Origin: Planococcus citreus | Lineage (GTDB): Bacteria; Bacillota; Bacilli; Bacillales_A; Planococcaceae | Direction: 5' to 3' | Length of the DNA: 64,000 nt | Assembly: GCF_003664125.1 (NCBI RefSeq) | Contig: NZ_RCCP01000002.1 | Span: 310,001-374,000 of the forward strand | Shown here: one piece after another, positions 55,264 through 64,000 of the stretch | Position numbering within the stretch: the first letter of the stretch is position 1 | How the letters are laid out: each line of letters begins with the position of its first letter | Position numbers and translations under genes: made by a program | Notes under the pieces: generated by a model | What the model was told of the DNA's origin: nothing | The model's database searches: none | What the model saw: only the letters and a program-made list of their open reading frames with translations

Positions 55264-57057
55264 TTATTCCTGTTGCAACGGCTGTTCTTTGAAATGCCGT
55301 TCGATTTCCACGGCCAGCTTCTCAGGAATACCGGCCTGCTGGATCTCGCCGGCGTTCGCTTCCTTGATTTTCCGGACGGAGCCGAAATGCTTGAGCAATT
55401 GCTGCTTGCGTTTCGGGCCGACGCCTTGCAAGCCGTCCAAAGCGGATTGAATCGAATTCTTGCCGCGCAATTGGCGGTGGAACGTGATGACAAATCGGTG
55501 GACTTCGTCTTGAATGCGTTGCAATAAATAAAACGCTTCACTCGTGCGCTTGAGTTCCACCATTTCAACTGGATTGCCATACAACAACTGGGACGTTTGG
55601 TGCTTGGCATCCTTTGCAAGTCCTGCAATCGGGATATCGAGCCCGAGTTCGTCTTCAACGATTTCGCGCGCCGATTCGATCTGGCCTTTGCCCCCATCGA
55701 TAATGATCAAGTCGGGCAGCGGCAAGCCGTCCTTCAGCACGCGGCTGTAGCGCCTGCGGACCACTTCACGCATCGCCGCATAATCATCGGGCTTCTGCGC
55801 GGAGCGGGTCTTGTATTTCCGGTAATCTTTTTTCGAGGGTTTGCCGTCGATAAAGACGACCATCGCAGACACGGCATCCGCCCCTTGGATATGGGAGTTA
55901 TCAAATGCTTCGATGCGCAGCGGCGTGTGGATGTTCATCGCTTCGCCCAATTCGTTGCAGGCACCGACCGTGCGTTCTTCCTGGCGCTCGAGCAGCTGGA
56001 ATTTCTCCTTGATGGCAATTTCCGCATTCTTGCGCGCAAGCAAGACCAAATCTTTTTTCTTGCCGCGCTGCGGGACGAGCACTTTCGCGCCGAGCCATTC
56101 TTTCAGGAATTCCTCATCTTCCGCTTCCGGCAACAGGATTTCATTCGGTTTGATATGATCCGGCTTTTCATAGAATTGGCCGAGGAAGGTCAAGAACTCT
56201 TCTTCCGGGTCGCGGTACAACGGGAACATCGACACTTCGCGCTCGATCAGCTTTCCTTGGCGCACAAAAAATACTTGCACGCACATCCAGCCTTTATCGA
56301 CAGCGTAAGCAAAGACGTCGCGGTTGGTGAAATCGTTCATGGCCATTTTCTGTTTTTCCATGACCGATTCAATGTGGCTGATCTGGTCGCGGTATTCTTT
56401 CGCCCGTTCGAACTCCAGGTTCTCCGCCGCTTCGCTCATCTTCTCGGTCAGCTCCTGCTTCACTTCGCGGAAGCCGCCGTTCAAGAACCGGCTGATGCCG
56501 TCGATCATTTCACGGTACGTATCCTTCTCTACCGGTTTGACGCAAGGCGCGAGGCATTGCCCGAGATGGTAATAGAGGCAGACGCGGTCCGGCATCGTAT
56601 GGCATTTGCGGAGCGGATACAAACGGTCCAGCAGCTTCTTCGTCTCGCTCGCTGCATAGGCGTTCGGATAAGGGCCAAAATATTTCCCTTTGTCTTTTTT
56701 GACCTGTCTCGTGATGACCAATTTCGGATGGCGTTCGCCCGTGATTTTCAAATACGGATAAGTCTTATTGTCTTTCAGGCGGATATTGTATTTCGGGTCA
56801 TGCTTTTTGATCAAGTTCAATTCAAGGATCAATGCTTCTTTGTCGGAAGATGTGACAATGTATTCAAAGTCCTCGATTTCATTGACGAGGCGCTGTGTTT
56901 TCGTATCGTGGCTGCCAGTGAAATAGGAACGCACACGGTTCTTCAACACTTTCGCCTTGCCGACATAGATGACTGTCCCTTGGCGGTCCTTCATCAAATA
57001 GCAGCCCGGCTGGTCCGGCAAAACTGCCAATTTATGTTGAATCATTTCATTTTTCAT
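55264..57057 (-). CDS. uvrC: Excinuclease ABC subunit C
   Basis: Dual-incision nuclease of nucleotide excision repair. 597 residues: GIY-YIG nuclease at the N-terminus (GCYLMKD...VIYVGKAK), UVR domain ([15 protein letters not shown]), an RNase H-like second nuclease domain ([13 protein letters not shown]), and C-terminal helix-hairpin-helix pairs ([20 protein letters not shown]). The reverse strand has a 601-codon open frame across it, which I treat as a shadow. Confidence 0.97.
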   Translation of the reverse strand: MKNEMIQHKLAVLPDQPGCYLMKDRQGTVIYVGKAKVLKNRVRSYFTGSHDTKTQRLVNEIEDFEYIVTSSDKEALILELNLIKKHDPKYNIRLKDNKTYPYLKITGERHPKLVITRQVKKDKGKYFGPYPNAYAASETKKLLDRLYPLRKCHTMPDRVCLYYHLGQCLAPCVKPVEKDTYREMIDGISRFLNGGFREVKQELTEKMSEAAENLEFERAKEYRDQISHIESVMEKQKMAMNDFTNRDVFAYAVDKGWMCVQVFFVRQGKLIEREVSMFPLYRDPEEEFLTFLGQFYEKPDHIKPNEILLPEAEDEEFLKEWLGAKVLVPQRGKKKDLVLLARKNAEIAIKEKFQLLERQEERTVGACNELGEAMNIHTPLRIEAFDNSHIQGADAVSAMVVFIDGKPSKKDYRKYKTRSAQKPDDYAAMREVVRRRYSRVLKDGLPLPDLIIIDGGKGQIESAREIVEDELGLDIPIAGLAKDAKHQTSQLLYGNPVEMVELKRTSEAFYLLQRIQDEVHRFVITFHRQLRGKNSIQSALDGLQGVGPKRKQQLLKHFGSVRKIKEANAGEIQQAGIPEKLAVEIERHFKEQPLQQE

Positions 57058-57072
57058 TTCCTCACCCTATTT

Positions 57073-57107
57073 AAAAAACCGGGTTCCACGAATGGGACCC
57101 GGTTTTG
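57073..57107 (-). terminator. Terminator of trxA
   Basis: Stem aaaccgggtccc with gggacccggttt-type complement around a short loop and T run; 4 bases past the trxA stop. Confidence 0.88.
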
Positions 57108-57110
57108 GAA

Positions 57111-57425
57111 TTATGCGTGTTTTTCAACCAATTCAGCCAAAGCTTCTTTTGGACGGAAGCCGACAACTTTATCGACTGTTTCGCCGTTTTTCATCAAAAG
57201 AAGTGTCGGGATGGACATGATACCGTATTCGCTAGCTGTCTGTTGGTTTTCATCAACATCCAATTTCACGATTTTCACTTTGTCGTCCATGTCTGCATCA
57301 AGTTCTTCAAGAACTGGAGCGATCATTTTACAAGGCCCGCACCATGCTGCCCAAAAGTCTACCAATACGAGACCTTCTGAAACTTCCTGTTTGAAATTCT
57401 GATCTGTTCCTTTAACGATTGCCAT
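57111..57425 (-). CDS. trxA: Thioredoxin
   Basis: Cytoplasmic dithiol reductant. 104 residues with the WCGPCK active site at 28-33 and the cis-proline loop [11 protein letters not shown]. Strong ribosome binding site AAGGAGG. Located between etfA and uvrC, as in B. subtilis. Confidence 0.98.
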   Translation of the reverse strand: MAIVKGTDQNFKQEVSEGLVLVDFWAAWCGPCKMIAPVLEELDADMDDKVKIVKLDVDENQQTASEYGIMSIPTLLLMKNGETVDKVVGFRPKEALAELVEKHA

Positions 57426-57464
57426 GTATAATTCCTCCTTAAGTGATAACCAAACTATATTTCG

Positions 57465-57473
57465 ATTATAGCA
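57465..57473 (-). promoter_or_regulatory. Candidate extended -10 promoter of trxA
   Basis: TGCTATAAT on the minus strand, 40 bases from the start codon; no good -35. Confidence 0.5.
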
Positions 57474-57576
57474 GACGTGATTTACGCTAGCTATTTATTT
57501 GCCTAGTCCTTCCATACCCGGCTGTTGTTGGCGTTAAACTGCCTGGATTTGATGTAGTCAATGTATTTAAAATTTA

Positions 57577-57600
57577 GGAGATTCCGCTACAGGGGCACGC
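57577..57600 (-). repeat. Truncated family A repeat fragment
   Basis: ggagattccgct then acaggggcacgc matches the terminal 24 bases of copy 3 (reverse-complemented) with two mismatches, and stops abruptly at the etfA terminator. Confidence 0.55.
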
Positions 57601-57631
57601 AAAAAAACAGCCCGCTACATTGCGGGCTGCT
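57601..57631 (-). terminator. Terminator of the lcfA-etfA operon
   Basis: Stem cagcccgc/gcgggctg with a 6-base loop followed by seven T on the minus strand, next to the etfA stop. Confidence 0.9.
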
Positions 57632-57635
57632 GTGA

Positions 57636-58604
57636 TTACATGACTTTCTTGAATTCTTCTGTAAGCAACGGGATGACGTCGAATAGGTCTCCGACGATTC
57701 CGTAGTCTGCTACTTTGAAGATGTTCGCTTCCGGGTCTTTATTGATCGCAACGATGACTTTGGAGTTGGACATCCCTGCCATGTGCTGGATCGCGCCGGA
57801 AATTCCCGCTGCGATGTAGAGATCAGGTGTAACGACTTTCCCTGTCTGTCCGATCTGCAAGGAATAATCGCAGTAATCTGCGTCACATGCGCCGCGTGAT
57901 GCTCCGACTGCGCCGCCAAGAAGGTCAGCCAGTTCTTGCAAAGGCTCGAATCCGTCTTTACTCTTGACGCCGCGTCCGCCAGCGATGATGACTTTCGCTT
58001 CTGAAAGGTCTACGCCTTCTGCGGATTTGCGGACGACGTTTTTGATGATCGTGCGCAAGTTCGTGATATCGACCGACAAGCTCGATACATCGCCAGAACG
58101 TTCTTCACGCTCAAGCGGAGCGATGTTGTTCGGGCGTACTGTAATGAAGACAACACCGTCTTCTTTCAGTTTCACTTTTTCAAATGCTTTACCGGAATAG
58201 ATCGGGCGGATGAAGACAGCGTCGTCCCCTTCCCCTTCGATATCCGTTACATCGGAAATCAAGCCGGTTTGCAATTTCGATGCGATTTTTGGCGACAAGT
58301 CCTTGCCGACTGCAGTGTGGCCGAAGACGATTGCTTCAGGCTGCTCCTGGTCAACAACTGCCATAAATGCCTGGCCGTAGCCGTCAGATGTATAAGATTT
58401 CAAGTGTGGGTGCTCAACCGTAATGACACGGTCAGCGCCGTAAGCTACCAATTCGTTTCCGAACTCGCTCACTGCTTCCCCAAGCAAGACAGCAACGACT
58501 TCCCCGCCGCCTGAAATTTTCTTGGCTGCGGCAATTGCTTCAAATGATACGTTGCGCAAAGCGCCTTCACGCGTTTCGCCCAATACTAATACTTTTTTCG
58601 ACAT
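57636..58604 (-). CDS. etfA: Electron transfer flavoprotein alpha subunit
   Basis: Carries electrons from acyl-CoA dehydrogenase to the respiratory chain. 322 residues. The FAD-binding C-terminal domain has GGRGVKSKDGFEPL, GGAVGASRGACD, QIGQTGKVVTPDLYIAAGISG. Follows etfB by 49 bases. Last gene of the fatty-acid operon. Confidence 0.96.
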   Translation of the reverse strand: MSKKVLVLGETREGALRNVSFEAIAAAKKISGGGEVVAVLLGEAVSEFGNELVAYGADRVITVEHPHLKSYTSDGYGQAFMAVVDQEQPEAIVFGHTAVGKDLSPKIASKLQTGLISDVTDIEGEGDDAVFIRPIYSGKAFEKVKLKEDGVVFITVRPNNIAPLEREERSGDVSSLSVDITNLRTIIKNVVRKSAEGVDLSEAKVIIAGGRGVKSKDGFEPLQELADLLGGAVGASRGACDADYCDYSLQIGQTGKVVTPDLYIAAGISGAIQHMAGMSNSKVIVAINKDPEANIFKVADYGIVGDLFDVIPLLTEEFKKVM

Positions 58605-58653
58605 AGTCCGTTAACCCCCTAAGTAGATGTGAAAATGAATGATTGGCGTACGT

Positions 58654-59427
58654 TTATATAACTTTCGCTTCAGAGCGAAGCAAGCTGACCAGTTCAGAAA
58701 CTTGGCTTGGAATTTCGCCTTCCAAAATACGGCCGGCTTGTTTTTTCGGCGGCAAGTATACTTCGATCGTTTCTGTTTTCGCTTCTACATCTTCTTCGTC
58801 GATATCCAGATCATCGAGCTCAAGCTCTTCAAGCGGTTTTTTCTTCGCTTTCATGATTCCTGGAAGAGATGGATAGCGCGGTTCGTTCAAGCCTTGTTGG
58901 GCTGTGACCAATAAAGGCAATGAAGTTTCAAGCTCTTCTGCATCCCCTTCAATATCACGGACGATTTTCACTGTTTCGCCTTCGATTTCAAGGCTTGTGA
59001 TCGTCGTCACGTAATTGATATCAAGCAAATCAGCTACGCGCGGTCCGACTTGGCCAGATCCGCCGTCGATCGCTACGTTTCCTGCAAGAATCAAGTCCGC
59101 TTCTTTGTCTTTCAAGTACTCTGCCAGTATGTAAGCTGCCGTAAACTGGTCCATTTCCTCGACATCGTCTTCTGTATTGATCAAGACCGCTTTGTCAGCG
59201 CCCATTGCAAGTGCTGTACGCAATTGCTTTTCAGCTTCCTCGTCGCCGATTGTGACAACTGTCACTTCGCCGCCGTGAGCGTCGCGGACCGTGATGGCCT
59301 CTTCGATCGCATACTCGTCATATGGGTTGATGATGAATTCAGCGCCATCTTCTTGAATCTGGCCACCAGAGACAACCAGCTTTTCTTCTGTGTCAAACGT
59401 ACGTTTTACCAATACATAAATGTTCAT
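58654..59427 (-). CDS. etfB: Electron transfer flavoprotein beta subunit
   Basis: Partner of EtfA that binds AMP. 257 residues. The conserved VKRTFDTEEKL N-terminus, EAITVRDAHGGEVTVVTIG and the signature DINYVTTITSLEIEG to TAQQGLNEPRYPSLPGIMKAKKK, read in parts, are present. Follows the enoyl-CoA hydratase gene by 20 bases. Confidence 0.96.
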   Translation of the reverse strand: MNIYVLVKRTFDTEEKLVVSGGQIQEDGAEFIINPYDEYAIEEAITVRDAHGGEVTVVTIGDEEAEKQLRTALAMGADKAVLINTEDDVEEMDQFTAAYILAEYLKDKEADLILAGNVAIDGGSGQVGPRVADLLDINYVTTITSLEIEGETVKIVRDIEGDAEELETSLPLLVTAQQGLNEPRYPSLPGIMKAKKKPLEELELDDLDIDEEDVEAKTETIEVYLPPKKQAGRILEGEIPSQVSELVSLLRSEAKVI

Positions 59428-59447
59428 GAACGTAAACCTCCCAAGTA

Positions 59448-60221
59448 TTATTTCCCTTTAAATTGTGCTTCGCGTTTTTCCAGGAAAGCGCTAATGCCTT
59501 CCTTCGCGTCTTCCGATACGAAAACCGTACCGAACGAATCCGCTTCTGCCTTGACCCCTTCTTCAAAAGCCCCGTGCTTCGAATACTGAAGCATGTCGAT
59601 GGCCGCCTTGACGGACACCGGGCTCTTTTTCGCAATTTTCTTCGCAATTGAAAGCGTTTGCGGAAGAAGGTCTTCTTCGCCGAAAGAACGGTTGGCAAGA
59701 CCGAGCTGCACTGCTTCTTCGCCTGTAATCGGATCGCTCGTCAAAAGCATTTCAGCGGCTTTGGCCACTCCGACATAACGCGGCAAACGCTGTGTTCCTG
59801 CAAATCCAGGAATCAATCCCAATTGAAGTTCCGGCAATCCCAGTTTAGCATTTTCCGTAACAAAACGCATATGGCAGCTCATTGCCAGCTCCAAACCTCC
59901 GCCGAGTGCGGCGCCGTGGATAGCGGCAATAACCGGCTTATGGAATGTTTCCACGCGTTCAAATACGGCTTGCCCGCTTGCCGACAGTTTCGAGAATTCT
60001 TCTCCCGAAGTCACTTCCGTGAACTCCTTGATGTCGGCGCCTGCCGAGAAGAAACGCCCTTCCCCGTGCAAGACGATCGCACGGACATCCGGGTCGTTTT
60101 TCACTTCATCCAGAAGTGCATCGACTTCCAAGATCAGCGCCCGAGACAATGCATTTGCCGGCGGCCGGTTGATTGTCGCGATCGCTACCCTATCTTCTTT
60201 TTTCCAGCTGATAAATTCCAC
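59448..60221 (-). CDS. fadB: Enoyl-CoA hydratase
   Basis: Hydrates trans-2-enoyl-CoA in beta-oxidation. 257 residues starting at GTG 60221. Crotonase-fold oxyanion-hole motifs [11 protein letters not shown] and [18 protein letters not shown], and the catalytic glutamates of the family in the GGLELA and [19 protein letters not shown] segments. B. subtilis has the same gene at this place between fadR and etfB. It is a stand-alone hydratase, not the large bifunctional FadB of proteobacteria. Confidence 0.93.
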   Translation of the reverse strand: MEFISWKKEDRVAIATINRPPANALSRALILEVDALLDEVKNDPDVRAIVLHGEGRFFSAGADIKEFTEVTSGEEFSKLSASGQAVFERVETFHKPVIAAIHGAALGGGLELAMSCHMRFVTENAKLGLPELQLGLIPGFAGTQRLPRYVGVAKAAEMLLTSDPITGEEAVQLGLANRSFGEEDLLPQTLSIAKKIAKKSPVSVKAAIDMLQYSKHGAFEEGVKAEADSFGTVFVSEDAKEGISAFLEKREAQFKGK

Positions 60222-60238
60222 CTGCTCATCCCCTCCCT

Positions 60239-60823
60239 TTACGCTTGCATGCCTTTCAGCAATAAGCGCTGCACTTTCGGTGCGAGTTCGACCAAATCAT
60301 ACTTGTGATCGTTCATCACCCAGGTAGTAATGGTCTCATCCATTGTACCAAAAACCATCTGGCGGGCTAAACGAATATCCATATTTTGATCAAATTCTCC
60401 TGATTCGATGCCGCTGATCAAGATCCGGTCCATCAATTTTAAATAACCCCGCAAGACATTATTGATTTTCATGCGGATGTCATGATTGGATTGCCGAAGT
60501 TCTAGCTGGGTCACAATCGCCAGGTGCAGATCGTTTGCGAGCAAGCTGAAATGACTATTGATCATCATGCCGAGCTGATCGGCTGCGCTTGCGTCTTTCG
60601 CGATGATTTTCTCCAATTCGCTGACGAACACGCCCATCTTCTCCTGGAAGACGGAAATGAGAATGTCTTCTTTATTCTTGAAATACAAATAAATCGTACC
60701 GTCCGCTACACCTGCTTGCTTGGCAATTTTAGAAACTTGCGCTTGGTGGTAACCATTCTCTGCGATGACGATGACCGCAGCGTCAATGATTTGCTTATAT
60801 TTCGGTTTATCCTTCTTTACCAT
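60239..60823 (-). CDS. fadR: TetR-family fatty-acid degradation repressor FadR
   Basis: Repressor of beta-oxidation genes, released by long-chain acyl-CoA. 194 residues from the ATG at 60823 ([12 protein letters not shown]). The N-terminal HTH ([20 protein letters not shown]) is almost identical to B. subtilis FadR (YsiA) as I recall it, and the C-terminal ligand domain contains [13 protein letters not shown]. Promoter and a palindromic operator lie immediately upstream, so it is probably autoregulated. Confidence 0.95.
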   Translation of the reverse strand: MVKKDKPKYKQIIDAAVIVIAENGYHQAQVSKIAKQAGVADGTIYLYFKNKEDILISVFQEKMGVFVSELEKIIAKDASAADQLGMMINSHFSLLANDLHLAIVTQLELRQSNHDIRMKINNVLRGYLKLMDRILISGIESGEFDQNMDIRLARQMVFGTMDETITTWVMNDHKYDLVELAPKVQRLLLKGMQA

Positions 60824-60841
60824 CCTGTCACCACCCAAAAA

Positions 60842-60883
60842 AATATGAAAATATGAATGGCGATTCATTCATATTTTCATATT
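60842..60883. promoter_or_regulatory. FadR operator, 42-base palindrome
   Basis: Perfect 18-base arms (aatatgaaaatatgaatg and cattcatattttcatatt) around gcgatt. The centre TGAATG-GCGATT-CATTCA fits the FadR site TGAATGAnTAnTCATTCA known from B. subtilis. It overlaps the -10 box of the fadR promoter. Confidence 0.8.
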
Positions 60884-60907
60884 ATCGTTTTGTTTAAATT
60901 GTGTCAA
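60879..60907 (-). promoter_or_regulatory. Promoter of fadR-fadB-etfBA
   Basis: TTGACA (60902-60907), exactly 17 bases, then TAATAT (60879-60884), just past the lcfA stop. The FadR palindrome begins within the -10. Confidence 0.75.
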
Positions 60908-60920
60908 GCTTTTGCCTTAG

Positions 60921-62612
60921 TTAGGAAGGAACCGCTTCATTGCGCTTGGCGATTTCTTCATCCACCAGCGATCTGCGCAGGATTTTACCGACCGCTGTTT
61001 TCGGGAGTTCTTTACGGAACTCATAAATACGCGGCACTTTGAACGCTGCGAGGTGTTCACGGCAATGTTTATCCAGTTGTTCTTCTGTAACAGTATACCC
61101 TTCTTTCAACACGATGTATGCTTTTACCGTTTCGCCGCGATACGGGTCCGGGATTCCGGCAACGACACATTCCTGGATCGCTTCGTGTTCATACAGCACT
61201 TCTTCGATTTCCCTTGGATAGATATTGAAGCCTCCGGCGATGATCATGTCTTTTTTGCGGTCGACGATAAAGAATTGCCCTTCTTCGTCCATATAGCCAA
61301 GATCCCCAGTCAATAGCCAGCCATCGACAATCGTTGCCGCTGTAGCATCCGGACGGTTCCAATAGCCTTTCATCACTTGAGGGCCTTGAATGGCTATTTC
61401 ACCGATCTGGCCGTTTGGAACAGGATCAGTCGTTCCCGGAAGGAAAATTTCGCAATCTGTATCCGGATACGGCATGCCGATCGAGCCTTTCGTCCGTTCG
61501 CCCCATACGAGATTCGAGTGGGTAACCGGCGAGGTTTCGGTCAGGCCATAGCCTTCGACCAGTTTGCCTCCCGTGATGCGTTCGAATTTCTCCTGTACTT
61601 CCGTCGGCAGCGGAGCAGACCCGCTCAAGCATGCTTCAATGGAAGATAGATCGTATTTCTTGATGTCCGGATGGTTTAATAAACCGATATAAAGCGTCGG
61701 TGCGCCAGGGAACAAGGTCGGCTTTTGCTTGTTGATGGTTTTCAAGGCCTGCTCTGGATCGAATTTCGGCAAGAGCACCATCTTATTGCCCTGCATGACA
61801 GATAAGATCAAGACAGTCGTCAAACCGTACACATGGAATAAAGGAATGATGCCCATGATCGTCTCTTCGCCACGCTTCGATTTATAGAGCCAAGCGTCAC
61901 ACATTGTCGCATTCGAGATTAAGTTACGGTGCGTCAGCATGACGCCTTTTGGCGATCCGGTCGTTCCGCCGGTGTATTGCAGCAGCGCCAAGTCTTCGTC
62001 GAAATCAAATGGCGGCTTGGTAATTTGCGGCGAAGCTGTTTTCATGATTTCCGTGAAGAGGTGATTGATCCCCCGGTGTTCGACTTTCACCGTCATGCCG
62101 TATTGCTTTTTCTGGATGAACGGGTACACGAGGTTTTTCGGGAATGTCAGGTAATCCTTGATGCCCGTGACGATAACGTTCTCAAGATCCGTTTCTTTGA
62201 TCACTTTGTTGATTCGCGGGAACAAGATATCTAGCGCAATGATTGCCTTGGCACCGGAATCTTTCATCTGGTAGGAAATTTCCCGCTCCGTATAAAGCGG
62301 ATTTGTCATGACGACGACGCCCCCAGCGTAAAGGATCCCATAAAAACTGATGACCGCCTGTGGGCAGTTCGGCAGCATGATGGATACCCGGTCGCCTTTT
62401 TGGATGCCTAGCTTTTGAAGGTAATTGGCCATCTTCATGGCAGATTGGTACAACTCTTCGTAGCTAAGGTCCTTGCCCAGGAAATGGATTGCGGTCTTTT
62501 GCGGAAAGTCTTCATAGGCTTTCGTCAAATATTCCTGGACTGGCATGCTCGGATACGTTAGCGTGTGCGGTACTTCCGCCGGATAATGAGCTAACCACGG
62601 TTTTTCGGACAT
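60921..62612 (-). CDS. lcfA: Long-chain fatty-acid CoA ligase
   Basis: AMP-forming acyl-CoA synthetase that activates fatty acids. 563 residues. ATP signature YTGGTTGSPKGVMLTH (about 215-230), EGYGLTETSPVTHSN, the hinge GDLGYMDEEGQFFIVDRKKD and the C-terminal catalytic lysine in KTAVGKILRR. Entry gene for the beta-oxidation set that follows. RBS GGGGGAGG. Confidence 0.95.
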   Translation of the reverse strand: MSEKPWLAHYPAEVPHTLTYPSMPVQEYLTKAYEDFPQKTAIHFLGKDLSYEELYQSAMKMANYLQKLGIQKGDRVSIMLPNCPQAVISFYGILYAGGVVVMTNPLYTEREISYQMKDSGAKAIIALDILFPRINKVIKETDLENVIVTGIKDYLTFPKNLVYPFIQKKQYGMTVKVEHRGINHLFTEIMKTASPQITKPPFDFDEDLALLQYTGGTTGSPKGVMLTHRNLISNATMCDAWLYKSKRGEETIMGIIPLFHVYGLTTVLILSVMQGNKMVLLPKFDPEQALKTINKQKPTLFPGAPTLYIGLLNHPDIKKYDLSSIEACLSGSAPLPTEVQEKFERITGGKLVEGYGLTETSPVTHSNLVWGERTKGSIGMPYPDTDCEIFLPGTTDPVPNGQIGEIAIQGPQVMKGYWNRPDATAATIVDGWLLTGDLGYMDEEGQFFIVDRKKDMIIAGGFNIYPREIEEVLYEHEAIQECVVAGIPDPYRGETVKAYIVLKEGYTVTEEQLDKHCREHLAAFKVPRIYEFRKELPKTAVGKILRRSLVDEEIAKRNEAVPS

Positions 62613-62663
62613 ACTTTCTACCTCCCCCTCTTTTATCGGAATCGTGAGAATATTCCTACTTTA

Positions 62664-62692
62664 AGTATAAAGAATTATGATAACGCTTTCAA
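62664..62692 (-). promoter_or_regulatory. Promoter of lcfA overlapped by a CcpA cre site
   Basis: TTGAAA (62687-62692), 17 bases, TATACT (62664-62669). The 14-mer TGAAAGCGTTATCA (62678-62691) fits the cre consensus TGnAAnCGnnnnCA exactly and covers the -35. Catabolite repression of the lcfA operon is known in B. subtilis. No FadR site is visible here. Confidence 0.7.
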
Positions 62693-62721
62693 ACATTATT
62701 TTCTATGAGGTTTTAATCCAT

Positions 62722-62750
62722 AAAAAAAAACGGCACACAGGCCGTTTTTA
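62722..62750 (-). terminator. Terminator of the yshE-small peptide unit
   Basis: Stem aaaacggc/gccgtttt with a 5-base loop and nine T. It overlaps the stop codon of the small peptide gene. Confidence 0.85.
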
Positions 62751-62828
62751 AAACACGAATAGGAAGACGATTCCTACAAGCACAAACAAGATGCAAAAAA
62801 CGATTAAGATTTTGATCAGGTTTTCCAT
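62748..62828 (-). CDS. Small single-pass membrane peptide (26 aa)
   Basis: Too short to be called by usual cut-offs. An ATG at 62828 with AGGAG 9 bases upstream opens a 26-residue frame: MENLIKIL then IVFCILFVLVGIVFLFVF. It is one hydrophobic helix with a charged N-terminus. Directly downstream of the UPF0719 gene (12 bases) and ended by a terminator, so it is transcribed with it. No family recognised; function unknown. Confidence 0.6.
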   Translation of the reverse strand: MENLIKILIVFCILFVLVGIVFLFVF

Positions 62829-62840
62829 TCGTTCCAACTC

Positions 62841-63254
62841 CTATGAAATACTGGCTCCGATAACATACGACAAGCCGACTGAGATGGTCATCGAAATCAA
62901 GCCGACCGAACGGTTATCGCGGGCGATTTCTTCATCCACTTTGAATTTTGGCGTCAAAAACTCAAAGAGCAGATAAGCAAAAATCAATAATACGAACCCG
63001 AACAGTCCCCAGCCGATCATCTCAAACAGCGTCGTGTGCTGTTCAATCGAAAAGCGGAAAATATTCGTGACGCCGAAAATCTTTCCGCCTGTGGCCATCG
63101 CCACGGCCAAATTGCCGCTTTTGATTTCTTCCCAGTTCTTATATTTTGTTACGACTTCAAAAATAACCATCGCTACGATCAAGCATAAGACTACCACACT
63201 GAAATAGCCGGCCGTCTCAACGAGCGGATGGGTCCAAAATCCTTCCTCGAACAT
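62841..63254 (-). CDS. UPF0719/DUF350 membrane protein (YshE-like)
   Basis: 137 residues from the ATG at 63254, with GAAGGGGAG 7 bases upstream. Four hydrophobic helices (about 15-37, 50-65, 80-100 and 115-135) typical of DUF350, with GNLAVAMATGGKIFG between helices 1 and 2. Lies between mutS2 and lcfA as yshE in B. subtilis. Function unknown. Confidence 0.85.
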   Translation of the reverse strand: MFEEGFWTHPLVETAGYFSVVVLCLIVAMVIFEVVTKYKNWEEIKSGNLAVAMATGGKIFGVTNIFRFSIEQHTTLFEMIGWGLFGFVLLIFAYLLFEFLTPKFKVDEEIARDNRSVGLISMTISVGLSYVIGASIS

Positions 63255-63275
63255 TTGCAAACTCCCCTTCCGCCC

Positions 63276-64000
63276 TTACTTCAATTCAGCGACTGTTACA
63301 CCCGATCCGCCTTCACCCGGTTCGCCAAAGCGATAGCTCTTGACGCGCGGATGTTTCTTCAAGTATTGCTGCACCCCTTGACGAAGCGCGCCTGTTCCTT
63401 TGCCGTGAATGATGGAGACTTGGTGGTAATTCGCCAATAAAGCATCATCCAAATATTTCTCGACGCGTGACAAGGCATCTTCGTAGCGCTCACCGCGAAG
63501 GTCCAACTCCATTTTCGTATAGCCTTCACGGCCTTTCAAGCTGGTCATCGTGCGAGTTTCTTTTTGCTTTTCAGGTTTCGTGTAGCTGAGGTCGGATTCA
63601 GGCAGTTTCATTTTCAAGATGCCAACCTGTACGACCCATTCCGTGTCGGAAACTTTTTCGACCAATGTCCCCTTTTGCCCGTAGGATAGCACTTTTACTT
63701 CGTCATTCGGTTTCAGGGCGACCGGTTCGTTTTTCTTTTTCGCTTTTTTCAGGACGCGGTTTTCCGGCATGGCATCTTCCAGCCGTTTTTTTGCATCGAT
63801 GAGTTGATGTTCTTTCACGCCGGTCTGCTGGGTGAGCTGCATTTGGCGCAGTTCCTTGATGACCGTTTCCGCTTCCGCGCGCGCCTGATCGACGATTTTG
63901 CGCGCTTTTTCTTTTGCTTTGTCTTCAAGCAGCTCTTTGCGGCTGTCGTATTCCGCGAGTCGTTTCGCCAAGTCTTCTTTTAGCGTCTCGGATTCTTCAA
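63276..64000 (-). CDS. mutS2: Endonuclease MutS2 (partial, C-terminal part)
   Basis: The frame is open to the window end, so the N-terminal ATPase lies outside. Visible: a coiled coil rich in K and E (about the first 90 residues), a KOW-like region ([21 protein letters not shown]) and the C-terminal Smr nuclease domain with [12 protein letters not shown] and the [19 protein letters not shown] motif. 240 residues are encoded here. MutS2 acts on branched DNA and collided ribosomes rather than mismatches. Confidence 0.95.
   Translation of the reverse strand, partial: EESETLKEDLAKRLAEYDSRKELLEDKAKEKARKIVDQARAEAETVIKELRQMQLTQQTGVKEHQLIDAKKRLEDAMPENRVLKKAKKKNEPVALKPNDEVKVLSYGQKGTLVEKVSDTEWVVQVGILKMKLPESDLSYTKPEKQKETRTMTSLKGREGYTKMELDLRGERYEDALSRVEKYLDDALLANYHQVSIIHGKGTGALRQGVQQYLKKHPRVKSYRFGEPGEGGSGVTVAELK

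Noticed and set aside
55597-57402. 601-codon open frame antisense to uvrC and trxA
   Set aside because: Lies wholly opposite well-supported genes, has no ribosome binding site or recognisable family, and its composition is a mirror of uvrC codon usage.

Overview
The window looks like a chromosomal core segment of a low-to-mid GC Firmicute of the order Bacillales, most likely a Planococcaceae member such as Planococcus or Planomicrobium. The basis is protein resemblance to Bacillus subtilis orthologues, Shine-Dalgarno sites of the AGGAGG type, T-box, L-box and L21 leaders, and gene order. Genus assignment is inference; no search was run. Almost every gene lies on the minus strand, so transcription runs from high to low coordinates.

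Layout, in the order of transcription: mutS2 (cut by the window end), a UPF0719 membrane protein plus a 26-residue membrane peptide, then fatty-acid degradation (lcfA, fadR, fadB, etfB, etfA), trxA, uvrC, lysC behind a lysine riboswitch, sdhCAB, a thioesterase, a MarR regulator, racE, rph, rdgB, a tRNA-Arg, a YdcF-like protein, an OsmC protein, a TPR protein, tig, clpX, lon, engB, the haem operon hemAXCDBL, an AbrB-type membrane protein, valS behind a T-box, folC, a diguanylate cyclase, a 14-kb type IV pilus locus ending in the prepilin peptidase, maf, radC, mreBCD, minCD and rplU (cut by the window start). Only an AbgT transporter (7.2-8.7 kb) and a pair of ATP-grasp ligases (24.3-26.0 kb) run on the plus strand.

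Compared from memory with B. subtilis, the backbone is syntenic, but the sporulation or germination genes that punctuate it there (lonB, spoVID, spoIIB, spoIVFA/B, gerE, gerM) are all absent at the expected junctions. This suggests a non-sporulating lineage. Several of these junctions hold intergenic repeats, the pilus locus or transporters instead.

The most interesting region is 8.87-23.03 kb. It holds a complete-looking type IV pilus machine (PilB, PilT, PilC, PilM, PilN, PilO, PilD, a major pilin and three minor pilins), a VanW-domain surface protein with a calcium-loop-like motif, an unknown coiled-coil membrane protein and, immediately upstream, a membrane GAF-GGDEF diguanylate cyclase. 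PilB carries an N-terminal MshEN-like repeat, so c-di-GMP control of the pilus motor is a testable idea. A second lead is the overlapping pair of RimK-like ATP-grasp ligases transcribed divergently from folC. Two families of intergenic repeats recur through the window, and several regulatory sites (FadR operator, cre, PerR box, internal lysC start) can be read directly.
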